NCBI GenBank assembly: GCA_014155875.1 | Contig: JACEFZ010018189.1 | Coordinates: 267,001-331,000, forward strand | Reading direction: 5' to 3' | Origin: Cepaea nemoralis | Lineage: Eukaryota > Mollusca > Gastropoda > Stylommatophora > Helicidae | DNA: 64,000 nucleotides | Shown here: in pieces, positions 21,021-31,649 of the stretch | Position numbering within the stretch: position 1 is the stretch's first letter | How the letters are laid out: every line of letters begins with the position of its first letter | Translations under genes and position numbers: made by a program | Notes under the pieces: generated by a model | What the model was told of the DNA's origin: nothing | Databases searched by the model: none | Seen by the model: only the letters and a program-made list of their open reading frames with translations

Positions 21021-21090
21021 AATGACCGTATCTGCTATGGGGTTACCGTTACTATCTTGCTCATTTCACATTGAGACCGTGTTGTTTGTA

Positions 21091-21646
21091 TGAGGGGACT
21101 TCAAATCACAACCTTACTAGTGTGACAGAAATTACAATAACCATACCATTGTTTAGTAACCTGTCAATATTGTTATTAAGGATGTCAAGAGGCTTAAGCT
21201 GTGACATCACATTGCAGACGAACACAGTGATGTAATAACGACAGTTTAAAAATGCCCGCCCACCTTTTGACATGTACCAACCGTTTGTTTTTTTTTATCA
21301 GTGAAGGGGTGAAACCTAAAGAAATTCACTGGTGAATGAAGGTTCAGTATGGTGATGCATGTCTGTCAGTCAAGCAAGTGTTTGAGTGGAGTAGGAAGTT
21401 TCAAAACAGTGTGGCTTCTGTGACAGACTTTTCACTGATGAAGAGGTACAACAGGTGGTGCATGAGTGGTTACACACACGACAAAGAGAATTTTGTTTCT
21501 ACGGGAATCCAAGCAGTTTATCGGCGCTGGAGGCCTAGCAAGTAACTCAGTGGTGACTACATCGAAAATGATACATCTGTTTGTTACTTTTTCAGAATAT
21601 ATTCACCCAAAAAAAGAATTTTAGGTTTTTATTTGAAGCCCTCTCA
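21091..21646 (+). mobile_element. Internally deleted mariner element with TIRs and TA duplication
   Basis: Ends TGAGGGGACTTCAAAT and, inverted, TGAGAGGGCTTCAAAT (14 of 16 match), each flanked by TA. Inside, the N-terminal HTH region (MKVQYGDACLSVKQVFEWSR) joins to the transposase C-terminus (GIQAVYRRWR); the catalytic core is missing. 556 bp long, so it can move only in trans. Confidence 0.85.
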
Positions 21647-21669
21647 TATATAACGTCTGTTATCACTTG

Positions 21670-22320
21670 ACATTGGTATTGGTGTTATCTTTCCTCTGTA
21701 GTAAACTAGACAGGCCAAGAGAAGGATCACACTGCATGGGCAACATATGGTCTCTGGAGTAAACTAGACAGACCAGAGAAGGATCATGCTGCATGGGCAC
21801 ATATGGTCTCTGGAGTAAACTAGACGGCCAAGAGAAGGATCATAGCTGCATGGGCAACATATGGTCTCTGGAGTAAACTAGACAGACCAAGAGAAGGATC
21901 ATGCTGCATGGGCAACATATGGTCTCTGGAGTAAACTAGACAGGCCAAGAGAAGGATCATACTGCATGGGCAACATATGGTCTCTGGAGTAAACTAGACA
22001 GACCAAGAGAAGGATCATGCTGCATGGGCAACATACGGTCTCTGGAGTAAACTAGACAGACCAAGAGAAGGATCATGCTGCATGGGCAACATACGGTCTC
22101 TGGAGTAAACTAGACAGACCAAGAGAAGGATCATGCTGAATGGGCAATACATGGTCTCTGGAGTAAACTAGACAGACCAAGAGAAGGATCATGCTGCATG
22201 GGCTACATATGGTGTCTATAATTCAGCCCAGGCTTTGTGTTATGGAGAGGTATAACCCCATCCCTGGTCCTCGCCATGGGTTGTAGATATTATGCATTTT
22301 TTTAAGCACAATGTAACAAA
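21670..22320 (+). repeat. Repeat B, copy 4, with internal 58-bp tandem expansion
   Basis: The unit CTCTGGAGTAAACTAGACAG...CATGGGCAACATATGGT, single in other copies of repeat B, is present about nine times here. Confidence 0.9.
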
Positions 22321-22454
22321 CTTGCCGGTCTCCCTGGCGAAGGAGTTAAGGACGCTGTTCGTAATCCGTATATTCACATACGAAACACAGCTACATGAGA
22401 ATCAGCAGCAGATCACATCCCGTTGGTTTCTTACAGAAAGGTATTGAGCCAGTC

Positions 22455-22960
22455 GTTCAGATTGATTGATTGATTGATTGATTTAGGAATTGACATCACA
22501 GCATTCGGGGCATTCCATAAGTGCTCCGTCCCCATCCTCAGCAGCCAGCGAAGAGTTCCAACATTAATAGTACCAGTAGCAATCTGATTATAAGTCAGTC
22601 TCGCCTTTCCTTTGAGCGTTGAGCGTCGGCCAGATCCCTTCGTCACTCCTCGTTGTCTCATTCTTGCCAGACCATGGTAATCCATTTGCTTCCTCCGAGG
22701 TGGTGCACGTGCTCCCACAAGGCCACAACCACGTCTGCCTTGTCATGTATCAATACTCCACCAAGTTCTGCAGAGCCAGCCAATCTGTCCGCCTGTTCAT
22801 TTCCCAGCACACCGGCATGCCCCAGAGAAAAGATCCAGGCGATGCTTGTCACCCGTGACCTCCGAAGCGAAGCAGGTCGTTCAGAAAGCAATGGCAAACT
22901 AATGAATGTAAAAACTTGCCAAGACGTCAACAGCAGCTGAAAAATGCTGGCGTTGACTGC
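22455..22960 (-). mobile_element. LINE 3' end with RNase H C-terminus and (ATCA)n tail
   Basis: The minus frame near 22850-22770 reads SLGHAGVLGNEQADRLAGSA (RNase H); a second frame at about 22690-22480 reads GSGRRSTLKGKARLTYNQ and ends LLRMGTEHLWNAPNA. It ends in a GATT run at about 22461-22480. Immediately downstream of TMUB. Confidence 0.8.
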
Positions 22961-23088
22961 AGTGTCCTGTAAATAGGAAATGCACACAAAAAACACAACA
23001 ACAACAAACTATCATCTGTCAAGATGGCCAGGTGCCTGTGCATCACTTGCCATATTGTTTTTCGCTTCTGATTTTACTTTTTAAATAG

Positions 23089-23094
23089 TTTATT
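23089..23094 (-). promoter_or_regulatory. Candidate poly(A) signal of TMUB
   Basis: AATAAA on the minus strand, 370 bp after the TMUB stop codon; no other close candidate seen. Confidence 0.4.
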
Positions 23095-23463
23095 TCCACA
23101 TAATTATAAAATATTTGAAGTTTTTATCACACTTCTCATATTTTGTCACCACAATAATGAGACATAATTAAATAATGGTAACATGAGAAGTCAAAAATAA
23201 GTATTCCTGTCGGCCACGAAATCTGACGAATAAAAATGGCCTTCACAGACATTGCCAGACAAAAAGAAAGTACAATACTACAACTGAATGTCTACGCACT
23301 GGCTTAATACAGCCATCTATACATATAAATACTCGATACAGGACAGAAAAAGAAAACAAATATAGCAACCAAAATCATATTTCTTCTATGTACCACAGCA
23401 ACACACCAGTGTACTCTCTAGTTCAACTGAATTATGCTATGTTTCAATCGCAAGCATGTTTCT

Positions 23464-23650
23464 TCAGTCTGCATGCTGATGCTCTTCCTCTAGTCCAGCT
23501 TGTCCTCCTCCTGCGGCTGGAGGGGGAGGGGGGCCTATCCGGGGCGGGGGAGGTGCGCGATCGGCAGTCCTCAGGGAAGAGATGTAGCTGAGAGCGAGCA
23601 GGAAGCTGATGCCAATCAGGCAGACGGTGCTCATGGCACTAAAGTACTGT
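23464..23650 (-). CDS. TMUB1: TMUB exon 3 (last membrane segment, stop codon)
   Basis: Acceptor TTCACTTTCAG before 23650; TGA at 23466-23464. Encodes QYFSAMSTVCLIGISFLLA, then a Pro/Gly-rich cytosolic tail. The acceptor is the last of 24 almost identical copies in a tandem array. Confidence 0.88.
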
Positions 23651-26600
23651 CTGAAAGTGAACAAGTGAGATACAGATGAACTGATCTGCCTGAAAGTGAA
23701 CAAGTGAGATACCAGTGAACTGAACTGTCCTGGTGTCATATCACTAAAGTACTGTCTGAAAGTGAACAAGTGAGATACAGATGAACTGTCTGAAAGTGAA
23801 CAAGTGAGATACCAGTGAACTGAACTGTCATGGTGTCATATCACTAAAGTACTGTCTGAAAGTGAACGAGTGAGATACAGATGAACTGTCTGAAAGTGAA
23901 CAAGTGAGATACCAGTGAACTGAACTGTCCTGGTGTCATATCACTAAAGTACTGTCTGAAAGTGAACAAGTGAGATACCAGTGAACTGAACTGTCCTGGT
24001 GTCATATCACTAAAGTACTGTCTGAAAGTGAACAAGTGAGATACCAGTGAACTGAACTGTCCTGGTGTCATATCACTAAAGTACTGTCTGAAAGTGAACA
24101 AGTGAGATACAGATGAACTTAACTGTCTGAAAGTGAACAAGTGAGATACCGGTGAACTTAACTGTCTGAAAGTGAACAAGTGAGATACAGATGAACTTAA
24201 CTGTCTGAAAGTGAACAAGTGAGATACCGGTGAACTGAACTGTCTGAAAGTGAACAAGTGAGATACCGGTGAACTGAACTGTCTGAAAGTGAACAAGTGA
24301 GATACAGATGAACTTAACTGTCTGAAAGTGAACAAGTTAGATACAGGTGAACTTAACTATCTGAAAGTGAACAAGTGAGATACAGATGAACTTAACTGTC
24401 TGAAAGTGAACAAGTGAGATACAGGTGAACTGAACTGTCTGAGAGTGAACAAGTGAGATACTGGTGAACTGAACTGTCTGAAAGTGAACAAGTGAGATAC
24501 AGATGAACTGAACTGTCTGAAAGTGAACAAGTGAGATACCAGTGAACTGAACTGTCTGGAAGTGAACAAGTGAGATACCGGTGAACTGAACTGTCTGAAA
24601 GTGAACAAGTGAGATACAGATGAACTTAACTGTCTGAAAGTGAACAAGTGAGATACCAGTGAACTGAACTGTCTGAAAGTGAACAAGTGAGATACCAGTG
24701 AACTGTCCTGGTGTCAGGAGACAGCTTGTCTCCATGTAAGTCATGTCAAGTCAAGTGAAGTAAACAATGAAGTGAAACTAAGCAAAATAAATGGAAGTGA
24801 AGTGATATAAGTAAAGTGAAGGGAAGGGATGCAAAGTAAAGTGAAATGAAGTAAAGTGATATAAGTAAAGTGAAGGGATGCAAAGTAAAGTGAAATGAAG
24901 TAAAGTGAAGTGATATAAGTGAAGTGAAGGAAAGGGATGCAAAGTAATGTGAAATGAAGTAAAGTAAAGTGAAGTGATATAAGTAAAGTGAAGTGATATA
25001 AGTAAAGTGAAGGGATGCAAAGTAAAGTGAAATGAAGTAAAGTGAAGTGATATAAGTAAAGTGAATGGAAGGGATGCAAAGTAAAGTGAAATGAAGTAAA
25101 GTAAAGTGATATAAGTAAAGTGAAGGAAAGTAAAGTGAAATGAAGTAAAGTAAAGTGAAGTGAAGGGAAGGGATGCAAAGTAAAGTGAAATGAAGTAAAG
25201 TAAAGTAAAGTGAAGTGAAGGGATGCAAAGTAAAGTGAAATGAAGTAAAGTAAAATGAAGTGAAGGGAAGGGATGCAAAGTAAAGTGAAATTATCTAAAG
25301 TAAAGTAAAGGGAAGTGATGTAAAGTGAAGTGAAGGGATGTAAAGTAAAGTAAAGTAAACTACAAACGGCATGGATCAAATCGTGTGTTGACTCCCTTCC
25401 GTGCCATCTCACAAGACTGTCAAGAATTTTATCATGCTGTCTTCCTCTATCTCTCTTTCCATAAATCTTTCCGGCTGTCACAACATGTTCAGTTTTTGTC
25501 TTCTCATAATGTGGCCAAAAATATGATGACTGCCTCTTTCTGATGTTTGTGATAAGCTGTCTTTGCGACTTAGCTTCCCTCAAAATGTCCACATTGCTCA
25601 TTTTATCTGTCCACTTAATTTTCAGTATTCTTCAATAAAACCACATCTCCAGGCTTCTTGGGATTTTTTCACATGTTTACTATTTGTTTCTCAAGATACA
25701 ACTTTTATGTAACATGCAAGAACTCTTTTTTTTTAAAACTTTCAAGGACAATGACTTATTGTACAAAAGGTTCTTGATTTGACAGAATGCAGGTTTTGCT
25801 TGTTCTGTTCTTTCTGTCTTTCTGTTCTGTTCTTTATCTCTGTGATGCATCTTCCGCCTGATGTTATCCATCTACCTGAGATATCTGAATTTCTGCACTT
25901 GCCCCAAAATAACGTCCTGTACTTTAAGTGCACATTTAGGTACAATCTGTTTCTTTGATATCACCAATGACTTCTGTCTTTATAGTTATTAAAGCAACGA
26001 CTTACCTTATCTCAAATCCCAAAACAACCAAAGACATCGACTCACCTGTATCTCAATCCAAAACAACCAAATACATCAACTTAGTACCTGTATCTCAAAT
26101 CCCAAAAACAACCAAATAAGTTGATTGACCTGTATCTCAAATCCTGAAACAAGCAAATAAATTGACTTGACCTGTATCTCCAAATCCTGAAACAAGCAAA
26201 TAAATTGACTGACCTGTATGTAAAATCTGAAGTACCACACAATAATATGATGATGGTAAACAGTGGGTACATCATCGAGCCCATGATGAGTCTTCCTCGT
26301 CGTCAGCGGCGCGTCACGCTGCAGGTGTGGCTGGGTCTGAGCTGTGATCAGACAATGACAGTACAGTTGTCCCAAATGTTGCAAGCCTGCAGAGTTCGAC
26401 CATCGTCTCGGAGGTCTTGCCCGTTGTATATAAACCTGACCCATTTGTTGTCCTGCAGTTCGGCTTGAAAATGTGTCCTGCGGGACAGAAGAAATGTCAT
26501 GTGTTTGAATATTTGGGAACACATCTATGCTCTCCTCCAACATCTAAATACTTAATGTCATTAATATATCAGATCACATGTCATCTTCACACCACAGGAA

Positions 26601-29600
26601 GGCTGTGATGGAACTCAAGCATTAGCTATCTCCAGCTGTTATGGTATGAGGAGGCTCCAAATGAAAACCTTAAAAGTGTGATAGAAATTACGACGCCGAT
26701 GCCATTGTCTTGTAACCTGTCAATATTGTTGTTAATGGTGTCAAGAGTGTTAAGCATGTGACATCCCAGTACAGAAAAACAGCGTGATGTCATAAGGACA
26801 GTTTAAAGATGGCCACCCCACTTTTGATGTGCACCAAAGAGGAGCCGCGTTCTGTTATCCGGTTTTTTTTTAATCAGTTACCACCCACCACTTTCAGTGT
26901 GTACCACATCCCCCGTACTCGCCAGACCTAGCCCCAGGTGATTTCCACCTGTTTAGACAAAAAGAGTCATTGGGAGGAAAGACTTTTTCGGTCTGACGAA
27001 GAGGTACAGCAGGTGATGCAGGAGTATTTACACATGCGACCAAGAGTTTTTCTACAGAAATCCAGGTACTTTATTGGCGCTGGAGGACTTGCACTGAACT
27101 CATTCATTCATTCATTTATTCATTCAGTAGCATGTCCTTGCTCCGATAACAATCTTCCGGAAAACCTCTCGATCATAAGCAAGATGTCCCGCATCCGATA
27201 CACCCATCTGGAGATCATCCGCCACACCCTGCACCCATCTTCTCTTTGGCCTTCCTCTTCCTCTCTTCCCAGGCATATACCCCTCCATTATTGTTCTCTC
27301 CAAACTTTCGTGACGTTTCAAGTGACCAAAATATTTCAATTTTCTTTGTTTTATCGTCTTTAATAGCCAACCTTCTTCAATATTCAGCTCTTGAAGTATG
27401 GATGCATTTGTTCTTTTCTTTACCCAAGATATTCTTAGAACTCGGCTATAACATTTATATTCAAAGGCATTTGTGCGCTGTTCAGCTTGTTTAGTAAGTG
27501 TCCAGGTCTCACAGGTGTATGTTGCAATGGGAAAGATGCATGCTCTTAAAAATCTAATTTTTGTAGTTCTGTCTGTCCCATTCCATAATTTATTTATTTC
27601 TATGAAGAGCAACTGATAGTCATCGTTTAATTTCTTTCATTGTGTCACCATTGTTGGTAATCAATTACCCAAGATATTCAAAAATTTTCCACCACCTCCA
27701 ATTTTTCCTCATTAACATATATTTCTTTCTACATAGTAGTTTTATCTGTATGCATTATCTTTGTTTTTGCTATGTTAAGATATAAGTTGTGATTTTCACT
27801 ATTCAATTGGGTTGAGGCTTTTAGGTTTTCTATGCCATTCTGTGTTGTGGATAGCAATACTGTATCATCAGCATATCGAATCTCTGGTATGTCATGACCG
27901 CCGATATTTAGGGCAGTGTTTTCCCAACCTTTATGTGCTATGCCCCACCTAAGTCTTTCTAAAATTCTTAAGCCCCCCCCCCCCTCACATTAGATATACA
28001 TTATTTTTAATATTCAAAAATTTAAATGTTCACTAAAGAAACTTGAATGATAGGTTTTAGGAAGAAATCAATAGGAAATTATTGATCAAACAGTAAGTAA
28101 ATTTTCAAAACATATAAAGGAGAACTGAAATTCAAGTACAAAATAATTTTAATGAAAGATTTTTCTATATTATTTTAATTATTAGTAATTATTTATTATT
28201 TAAATTTAGTGAGATCTTTGCGCTTGATGCTTGCTGCAAAGAGATTTATGTCAGGTTCCAATTTAGTTAAATTCAGTTTCAATCCAGCCGATTTCTTCCA
28301 TTTTCGAATTGCCCCCCTTAACAATCGAATTGCCCCCTGCGGGGCGTGGGCCCCACGTTGGGAAACACTGATTTAGGGCATCGTGTAGCCCCCTGTTTAT
28401 ATCATCTCTTACATTTCTCATTATATTTTCGGCGTACAGGTTAAACAAATAGGGGGACAGTACACATCCCTGACGGACTCCTTGCTTTGATGTCAAACCA
28501 ATCTGATGTCTCGCCATCTATTCTAACTGCTGCTTGTTGGTCTAGATAGAGCATTCTTATGCGCTGTCCTACATGTGATGGAAAGCCCTGAACTACATCA
28601 ACAAAAATATTAAATAAGATTATTCCATGAACTATTGACACGGATGTTTGAAAATTACCACAAACTGAAAAGAAAAAAAAAATAAATAAATCAGCTTATT
28701 CAATCAACAATTGACAGAGATGGGAAAGTGAGAATAGCTAAGACAAGTACTTAGAGAAAACAATACAAGAAAGTATAAAAAGTGTCCTCGCCTGACTCTC
28801 AAAACAGAGCAGGATGGAAGGGTGACAAAAGAAAGTTTGGAAAGGACCACACAAAGAGACCAGTAAAGCAGTATCGGTAAGAGTATAGTTTTTTAAAAAA
28901 AGGCAGTTTACAAAAGACAACAACTATTCCATGGCAAATAAACACGTGATGATGATCATGATCATGTGGTATGACTGCTTCTTTGGATAAATTCATCTTG
29001 ATGACTGAAGATGTACAAAGATAAAAAAGATAATGATCATGAAATTCTATACTCACCTCCTAAACTCTCCAATTGTGTGAAGTGGTTCCGCATAGACAAG
29101 CCGCTGTGTTTCATTCATGTACTTCAGCTTGACACGTATCTTTGATGAGTTTGAACTTTCTCCTTGCAAATTTAAATCCTCCGCAACATTTATACGCTCT
29201 GGTAGCAAACTGGAAGCAATATTTTCCAAGTCTCCAGCCGGCGTGCATGTTACAGGTTCCTGTGTTGCTCCTACTGTTCTAGTTTGGTCTAAATTAGAGG
29301 CATAATTTATCTCTGCTTCATCATTTAAAATGTCTAGCACTACTACAGTCCAAAGTTGACGTTTCTGAAAGACTAGATAATTTGCTACTGCCAGACTTTG
29401 GTTGTGCTGCATCTTCCTCACTAACGACATCATGTTCCGATTTAGTTTTGAAATACTCCACTCTCCTCTGTTTAATGTCTTCTTCGGTGGGATAAGCATA
29501 CCCTTTGCTATCATCCACAACAACTGTTGCCTTTGGTACAGGTGCCTCTGCTTCGTCCAAGATACCTGAGTCTGGTGACCCTTCTGCATATCCTGAAACT

Positions 29601-30103
29601 AAATGCGGTGGTGTCGGACCATCTGCTACTTTGACATCAGCACCATCGTCTGCTGACAGAGATGAAGAAGCATTACGATTTTCAGAAGAAGATCCTGGTC
29701 TGGTCTGGGAACTAGACGTCTCGCCTAAACTATTATCTACTTCGTGTCTTTGAATATCTTCATTTCCTGAAACGTTTTCATGTTCTATAGAACTGCCGTT
29801 ATCGACTCTACCTGATCTGTCTTCACTTCCGGTATTCTGCGTTTGATTCCGCCTCTGGCTTAGCTCAACGACAATTACTCCAACCTCACGCAGCAGTGGA
29901 ATATCCGCTGTGTGGGTGGAAAACCATGCAAACATCAGGATGACACATAAGAAAAATCCCCCGAGAACTAGGGTAACTTCATCTCCAAGGCCTTCAATGA
30001 GTGGCATCGTGTCAATGGACAACCATGCACACCAATCACAGATCAGGCTTCGGCAGGATCATTTGATTCTTCTATTCCATACAATATGGTCTTGGATGTA
30101 TCC
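23464..30103 (-). CDS. TMUB1: TMUB1/TMUB2 orthologue (transmembrane and ubiquitin-like domain protein)
   Basis: Membrane protein with a cytosolic ubiquitin-like domain; vertebrate relatives work in ER-associated degradation and receptor recycling. Exons (minus): 30103-29057 (ATG at 30007-30005), 26477-26214 and 23650-23464. Order: MPLIEGLGDEVT then a hydrophobic helix (LVLGGFFLCVILMFAWFSTH), a long acidic Ser-rich linker, the ubiquitin-like fold (KIRVKLKYMNETQRLVYAEP, HTIGEFRR, WVRFIYNGQDLRDDGRTL), two hydrophobic segments (PLFTIIILL; VCLIGISFLLALSYI) and a Pro-rich tail ending EEEHQHAD. Vertebrate TMUB1/2 are about 246-321 residues; this one exceeds 450 because of the linker. The reading frame is broken near 29325, in exon 2 after DNCTVIV, and around the third membrane segment. 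Confidence 0.9.
23651..24720 (-). repeat. Minisatellite containing the TMUB exon 3 acceptor, 24 acceptor copies
   Basis: Units of about 39 bp, some lengthened to about 66 bp. Read on the minus strand every unit contains CACTTGTTCACTTTCAG|ACAG, the genuine 3' splice site. The longer units also carry TACTTTAGTGATATGACACC, a copy of the first bases of exon 3 (TACTTTAGTGCCATGAGCACC with differences). The frame of exon 3 stays open for at least 40 codons into the array. Confidence 0.95.
24740..25365. repeat. AAGTR-type satellite (pentanucleotide based)
   Basis: Dense GTAAAGTGAA/AGTGATATAA/GGGATGCAAA higher-order pattern, adjoining the splice-acceptor array. The T-rich minus strand is open by composition only. 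Confidence 0.95.
25368..25940 (-). mobile_element. LINE C-terminal fragment in TMUB intron 2
   Basis: The minus frame near 25560-25390 shows QLITNIRKRQSSYFWPHYEK, 'RDRGRQHDKILDSLVRWHGRE', the same family as 49224-49502. A further LINE-like piece extends to about 25940 (LYNKSLSLKVLKK). Confidence 0.65.
25990..26213 (-). repeat. Minisatellite repeating the TMUB exon 2 donor, with acceptor-like sites
   Basis: About five units of 40-46 bp downstream of the exon. Read on the minus strand each unit has ATTTGAGATACAG|GT(C/A/G)A (donor), and the first ones have TTTGCTTGTTTCAG (acceptor-like) between donors. The first unit overlaps the end of exon 2, whose last bases ATTTTACATACAG resemble the repeated ATTTGAGATACAG. 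Confidence 0.88.
26214..26477 (-). CDS. TMUB1: TMUB exon 2 (second half of ubiquitin-like domain, membrane segment)
   Basis: Acceptor TCCCGCAG before 26477; donor ATACAG|GTCAGT at 26213. Encodes THFQAELQDNKWVRFIYNGQ and the rest of the fold, then GSMMYPLFTIIILL. An in-frame TGA follows DNCTVIV; homology continues in a shifted frame, and another shift pair occurs around the tryptophan-containing segment before the donor. Splice phases agree with exons 1 and 3. Confidence 0.85.
26644..27104 (+). mobile_element. Mariner fragment, same family as 21091-21646
   Basis: Starts TGAGGAGGCTCCAAAT after TA; later text CPRTRQT-like then DFHLFRQKESLGGKTF and QVMQEYLHMRPRVFLQKS. The right end is lost at a CATT repeat belonging to the neighbouring LINE tail. 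Confidence 0.75.
27105..28640 (-). mobile_element. LINE with reverse transcriptase, tail (ATGA)n, split by a hAT element
   Basis: Minus strand: GVRQGCVLSPYLFNLYAENI (reverse transcriptase), then after the hAT insertion IPEIRYADDTVLLSTT (YADD box), then LRACIFPIATYTCETWTL, LKYFGHLKRHESLERTIMEG and GKRGRGRPKRRW. The 3' tail is a run of ATGA at 27105-27130. Stops and frame changes show that it is dead. Confidence 0.85.
27914..28370. mobile_element. Non-autonomous hAT element (MITE) with 8-bp duplication
   Basis: Ends CAGTGTTTTCCCAACC and, inverted, CAGTGTTTCCCAACG, the hAT-type terminus. Flanked on both sides by ATTTAGGG (27906-27913 and 28371-28378). 457 bp, AT-rich centre with a C run, no transposase. 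Inserted in the LINE reverse transcriptase. Confidence 0.92.
29057..30103 (-). CDS. TMUB1: TMUB exon 1 (5' UTR end, N-terminus, first half of ubiquitin-like domain)
   Basis: The acceptor TTCATTACAG precedes 30103, so a non-coding first exon lies further upstream. Coding begins at 30007. Donor GGAG|GTGAGT at 29056. A one-base break lies near 29325-29331 in a TTTTAAA context, where one frame ends in SSARHFK-stop and the ubiquitin-like domain continues in the next frame. Confidence 0.85.
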
Positions 30104-30353
30104 CTGTAATGAACAAGAAAAACATTTATTTAAAAAGAAAATACCAGTTAAGGCGTGCATTTATTTTCACTCATGCAAGCTTCTTTTTCTCCTTCTTTAA
30201 TCCTCTTTACCACAACAGCACTGACGAGACGTGTAACTGTCCTTCAAGGGTCCTGCTATAAAAAAATGTAGTCTTAACTCCATGATCATCAAGAAAAATA
30301 TGATTTTGACCCCTTGACGAGGGGTTACAAAAATATGTGCCATGGTACAAACA

Positions 30354-30520
30354 AGTGCCTCCTCCTCTTCTTCTTCTTTCGTTCGCCTAAAATATGTTTA
30401 TAACTGCAATGTTGTCTCTTGTATGAATCTAACAGTCAACAAGTGCCTTCTTCTTCTTCTTCTTTCTTTCGCATGAAATATGTTTATAACTGCAATGTTG
30501 TCTCTTGTATGAATCTTCTT
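30354..30520. repeat. 87-bp array, left part
   Basis: Two to three units with ATATGTTTATAACTGCAATG, TTGTCTCTTGTATGAATCTA and a CTT run. Continues at 31650 after an insertion. Confidence 0.85.
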
Positions 30521-30521
30521 C

Positions 30522-31649
30522 TTCTTCTTTTCGTTCATCCGGAGTGTTTTTTCAGATGTGATTGCGGTGTGTCTGTTATGCGCCCTTGGACCGAAACCCG
30601 TAAGCCAACACATCCGACGATAGCGTGCTTTTTTTGACCAGGTAGCATTCCTGGGAGACTCATTTTTGTGGTGCCATCTACAACCCAGCTGGCCAAGTTG
30701 GAACGGTCGAAGACAACGGTTATCCCTCAAAGGAAGGCAGCGACAGTCCATAGCATTTTCCGCCATCCAAGGTTGCTTCCATATTTGCAGGGCCGACACA
30801 TAGCGCTCATGGCTGCTTTAAATCCTCACTTCAATATATTGGGCATTCCTTCACCACGGGCCGCTCCCGCACAAATCAGGCCAGTCTGCAGACGGTATCC
30901 ACTCAGCAAGTTTTCGGTTCAGACATGTGCTTGTCTCTGTGCCCTTCAGAGCTGTTCCAGGCACGAAGGACATTAGGAGAACTGCCTAGTCAGAGCTGTT
31001 CCGAGCAAGAGCGGCATTCGGAAACAAGGTAGATTTTCCTAGCACGAGGGAAGACTAGTTAGAGCTTTTCCGGTCACGAAAGACATTTCACTTGGACGTA
31101 GTTGCGTAGTGCCATTTTTATTTTGCCGCCTGTAGGCTGGCACTTCCGGCTTCAGCGGGCATTTTTAATGAGGTTAGCCTTCCTCAGGTTCAAGACAAGT
31201 TAGACTCTTATTTCGACTTCCACACAGCAAGCTTTTCCTTTGGTCTGCCACGTGATGGATTCGCAAGCCAGACGTTCCATTTCGTGTCATCGAGACAATT
31301 TTCCACCTTTGACTACACTCACTCCATGAGTACGGTTAAAGACTTTCATCGGAATGTGCGACCGAGGTGTTTTTCCACCTTTTAGTACTCGCTCACGAGG
31401 TAGGCTACAAGTGCTGCCGGCTCAGCACCTTACCTCCGCACAGCAGTGAGCGAGAAATGGCCAGGCCCTTTCATCCGGAGATCCCTCATATCCCCCAGCT
31501 GAGAGCCTTCGGACAAGTATCTGAACTGGGCATGGAGCGTGCCCAGTATCTCACCTCCATTTATCGGTGGAGGCGTTTGTGTAAGTATCTGGACCAAGAT
31601 TGTGGCTTCATGCGCCGGAGCTTAAATTTTGACTGTTATCCTCAGTCTA
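30522..31649. other. Unrecognised 1.1-kb insert inside the 87-bp array
   Basis: Non-repetitive, more GC-rich than its flanks, beginning near TCATCCGGAGTG and ending before CTTGTATGAATC. The longest plausible + frame near 31450-31660 includes FHPEIPHIPQLRAFGQ. No family recognised. It lies upstream of TMUB on the minus strand, so a TMUB first exon or promoter inside it is also possible. Confidence 0.4.

Noticed and set aside
24337..25601. Long minus frames of Phe/Thr/Ser/Leu repeats
   Set aside because: Translations of the splice-acceptor array and the AAGTR satellite. Only the part adjoining TMUB exon 3 has possible relevance through alternative splicing.
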